Assembly (NCBI GenBank): GCA_048267245.1 | Contig: JBLWXV010000002.1 | Location: forward strand, 124,001-188,000 | Origin: JBLWXV01 sp048267245 | GTDB lineage: Bacteria > Bdellovibrionota > Bacteriovoracia > Bacteriovoracales > Bacteriovoracaceae | Direction: 5' to 3' | DNA: 64,000 nt | Shown here: piece by piece, positions 63,940-64,000 of the stretch | Layout of the letters: every line of letters begins with the position of its first letter | Numbering within the stretch: the stretch's first letter is position 1 | The notes under the pieces: generated by a model | The model's database searches: none | What the model was told of the DNA's origin: nothing | What the model saw: only the letters and a program-made list of their open reading frames with translations | Made by a program: the position numbers and the translations under genes

Positions 63940-64000
63940 ACTTCCAGTCTTAGAAATCAAGTAATTTGCAATTTCATTTTCCAGTTCACTAACACCTTGC
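63931..64000 (-). CDS. C-terminal end of an unidentified gene
   Basis: On the minus strand the frame runs from the window edge for 22 codons to TAG, reading ELENEIANYLISKTGSEE at its end. It is plausible as coding because it ends in a convergent stop/hairpin arrangement with the neighbouring gene. Too short to identify. Confidence 0.5.
   Translation of the reverse strand, partial: QGVSELENEIANYLISKTGSEE

Overview
This window looks like chromosomal DNA from a bacterial predator-like deltaproteobacterium of the Bdellovibrionota (Bdellovibrio/Bacteriovorax type). The inference rests on gene content: a TIGR02147-type regulator, a high density of signal-peptide and lipoprotein genes of unknown function, a PhaR-like PHA regulator, DUF3015 and DUF4105/Lnb-like proteins, a Suv3-like helicase, tandem ArsA-like ATPases, and a three-gene sdhCAB. 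No rRNA, phage, insertion sequence or CRISPR array was seen, and the species cannot be named from sequence alone.

Layout. 1-5 kb: 3' end of a secreted M28 aminopeptidase, then a tight operon of Suv3-like RNA helicase, DUF455 ferritin-like protein and an unknown protein, facing a class II aldolase-like gene. 5.6-8.5 kb: an acidic membrane protein, a protein that reads as a degenerate SpoIIE/PP2C phosphatase, and a secreted protein. 8.5-15.3 kb (minus strand): PhaR-like regulator, then a probable operon of outer-membrane barrel, two ArsA-like ATPases, glutamate-cysteine ligase, cystathionine beta-synthase and cystathionine gamma-lyase/synthase, joining cysteine supply to glutathione synthesis. 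15.7-22.1 kb: TPR lipoprotein, second lipoprotein, and an oligopeptide ABC binding protein with two permeases. 22.3-25.8 kb: two overlapping unknown genes, the second ending in a long coiled coil, followed by tRNA-Leu(UAG).

26.1-32.8 kb is the most distinctive part: a TIGR02147 regulator overlapping an exported HExxH protein, then an exported protein with an M48-like HExxH site plus a Cys/His domain, a lipoprotein, and an exported transglutaminase-elicitor-like protein. This looks like an undescribed set of envelope-modifying enzymes. 32.9-34.9 kb: Cys-rich exported protein, CDF transporter, DsbB and DsbA-like proteins in one unit. 35-39 kb: periplasmic binding protein, CxxCH protein, degenerate receiver/PilZ-like protein and a CheY-like receiver. 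39-44 kb: lipoprotein, MurG, Lnb-like protein, DUF3015 and an OmpR-type regulator.

44.3-52.6 kb is mostly housekeeping: MazG-like pyrophosphohydrolase, TypA, ABC-F ATPase, HemJ, PEP carboxykinase and two small exported proteins. 52.6-57 kb: AraC-type regulator and sdhCAB. 57-64 kb: lipoprotein, sensor histidine kinase, tRNA-Leu(CAA), an OmpA-like protein, an SDR plus acyltransferase pair, a small coiled-coil protein and the 3' end of one more gene. Promoter and terminator calls were made by eye. Several start codons were moved downstream of the longest open frame because of a better ribosome binding site or signal peptide.
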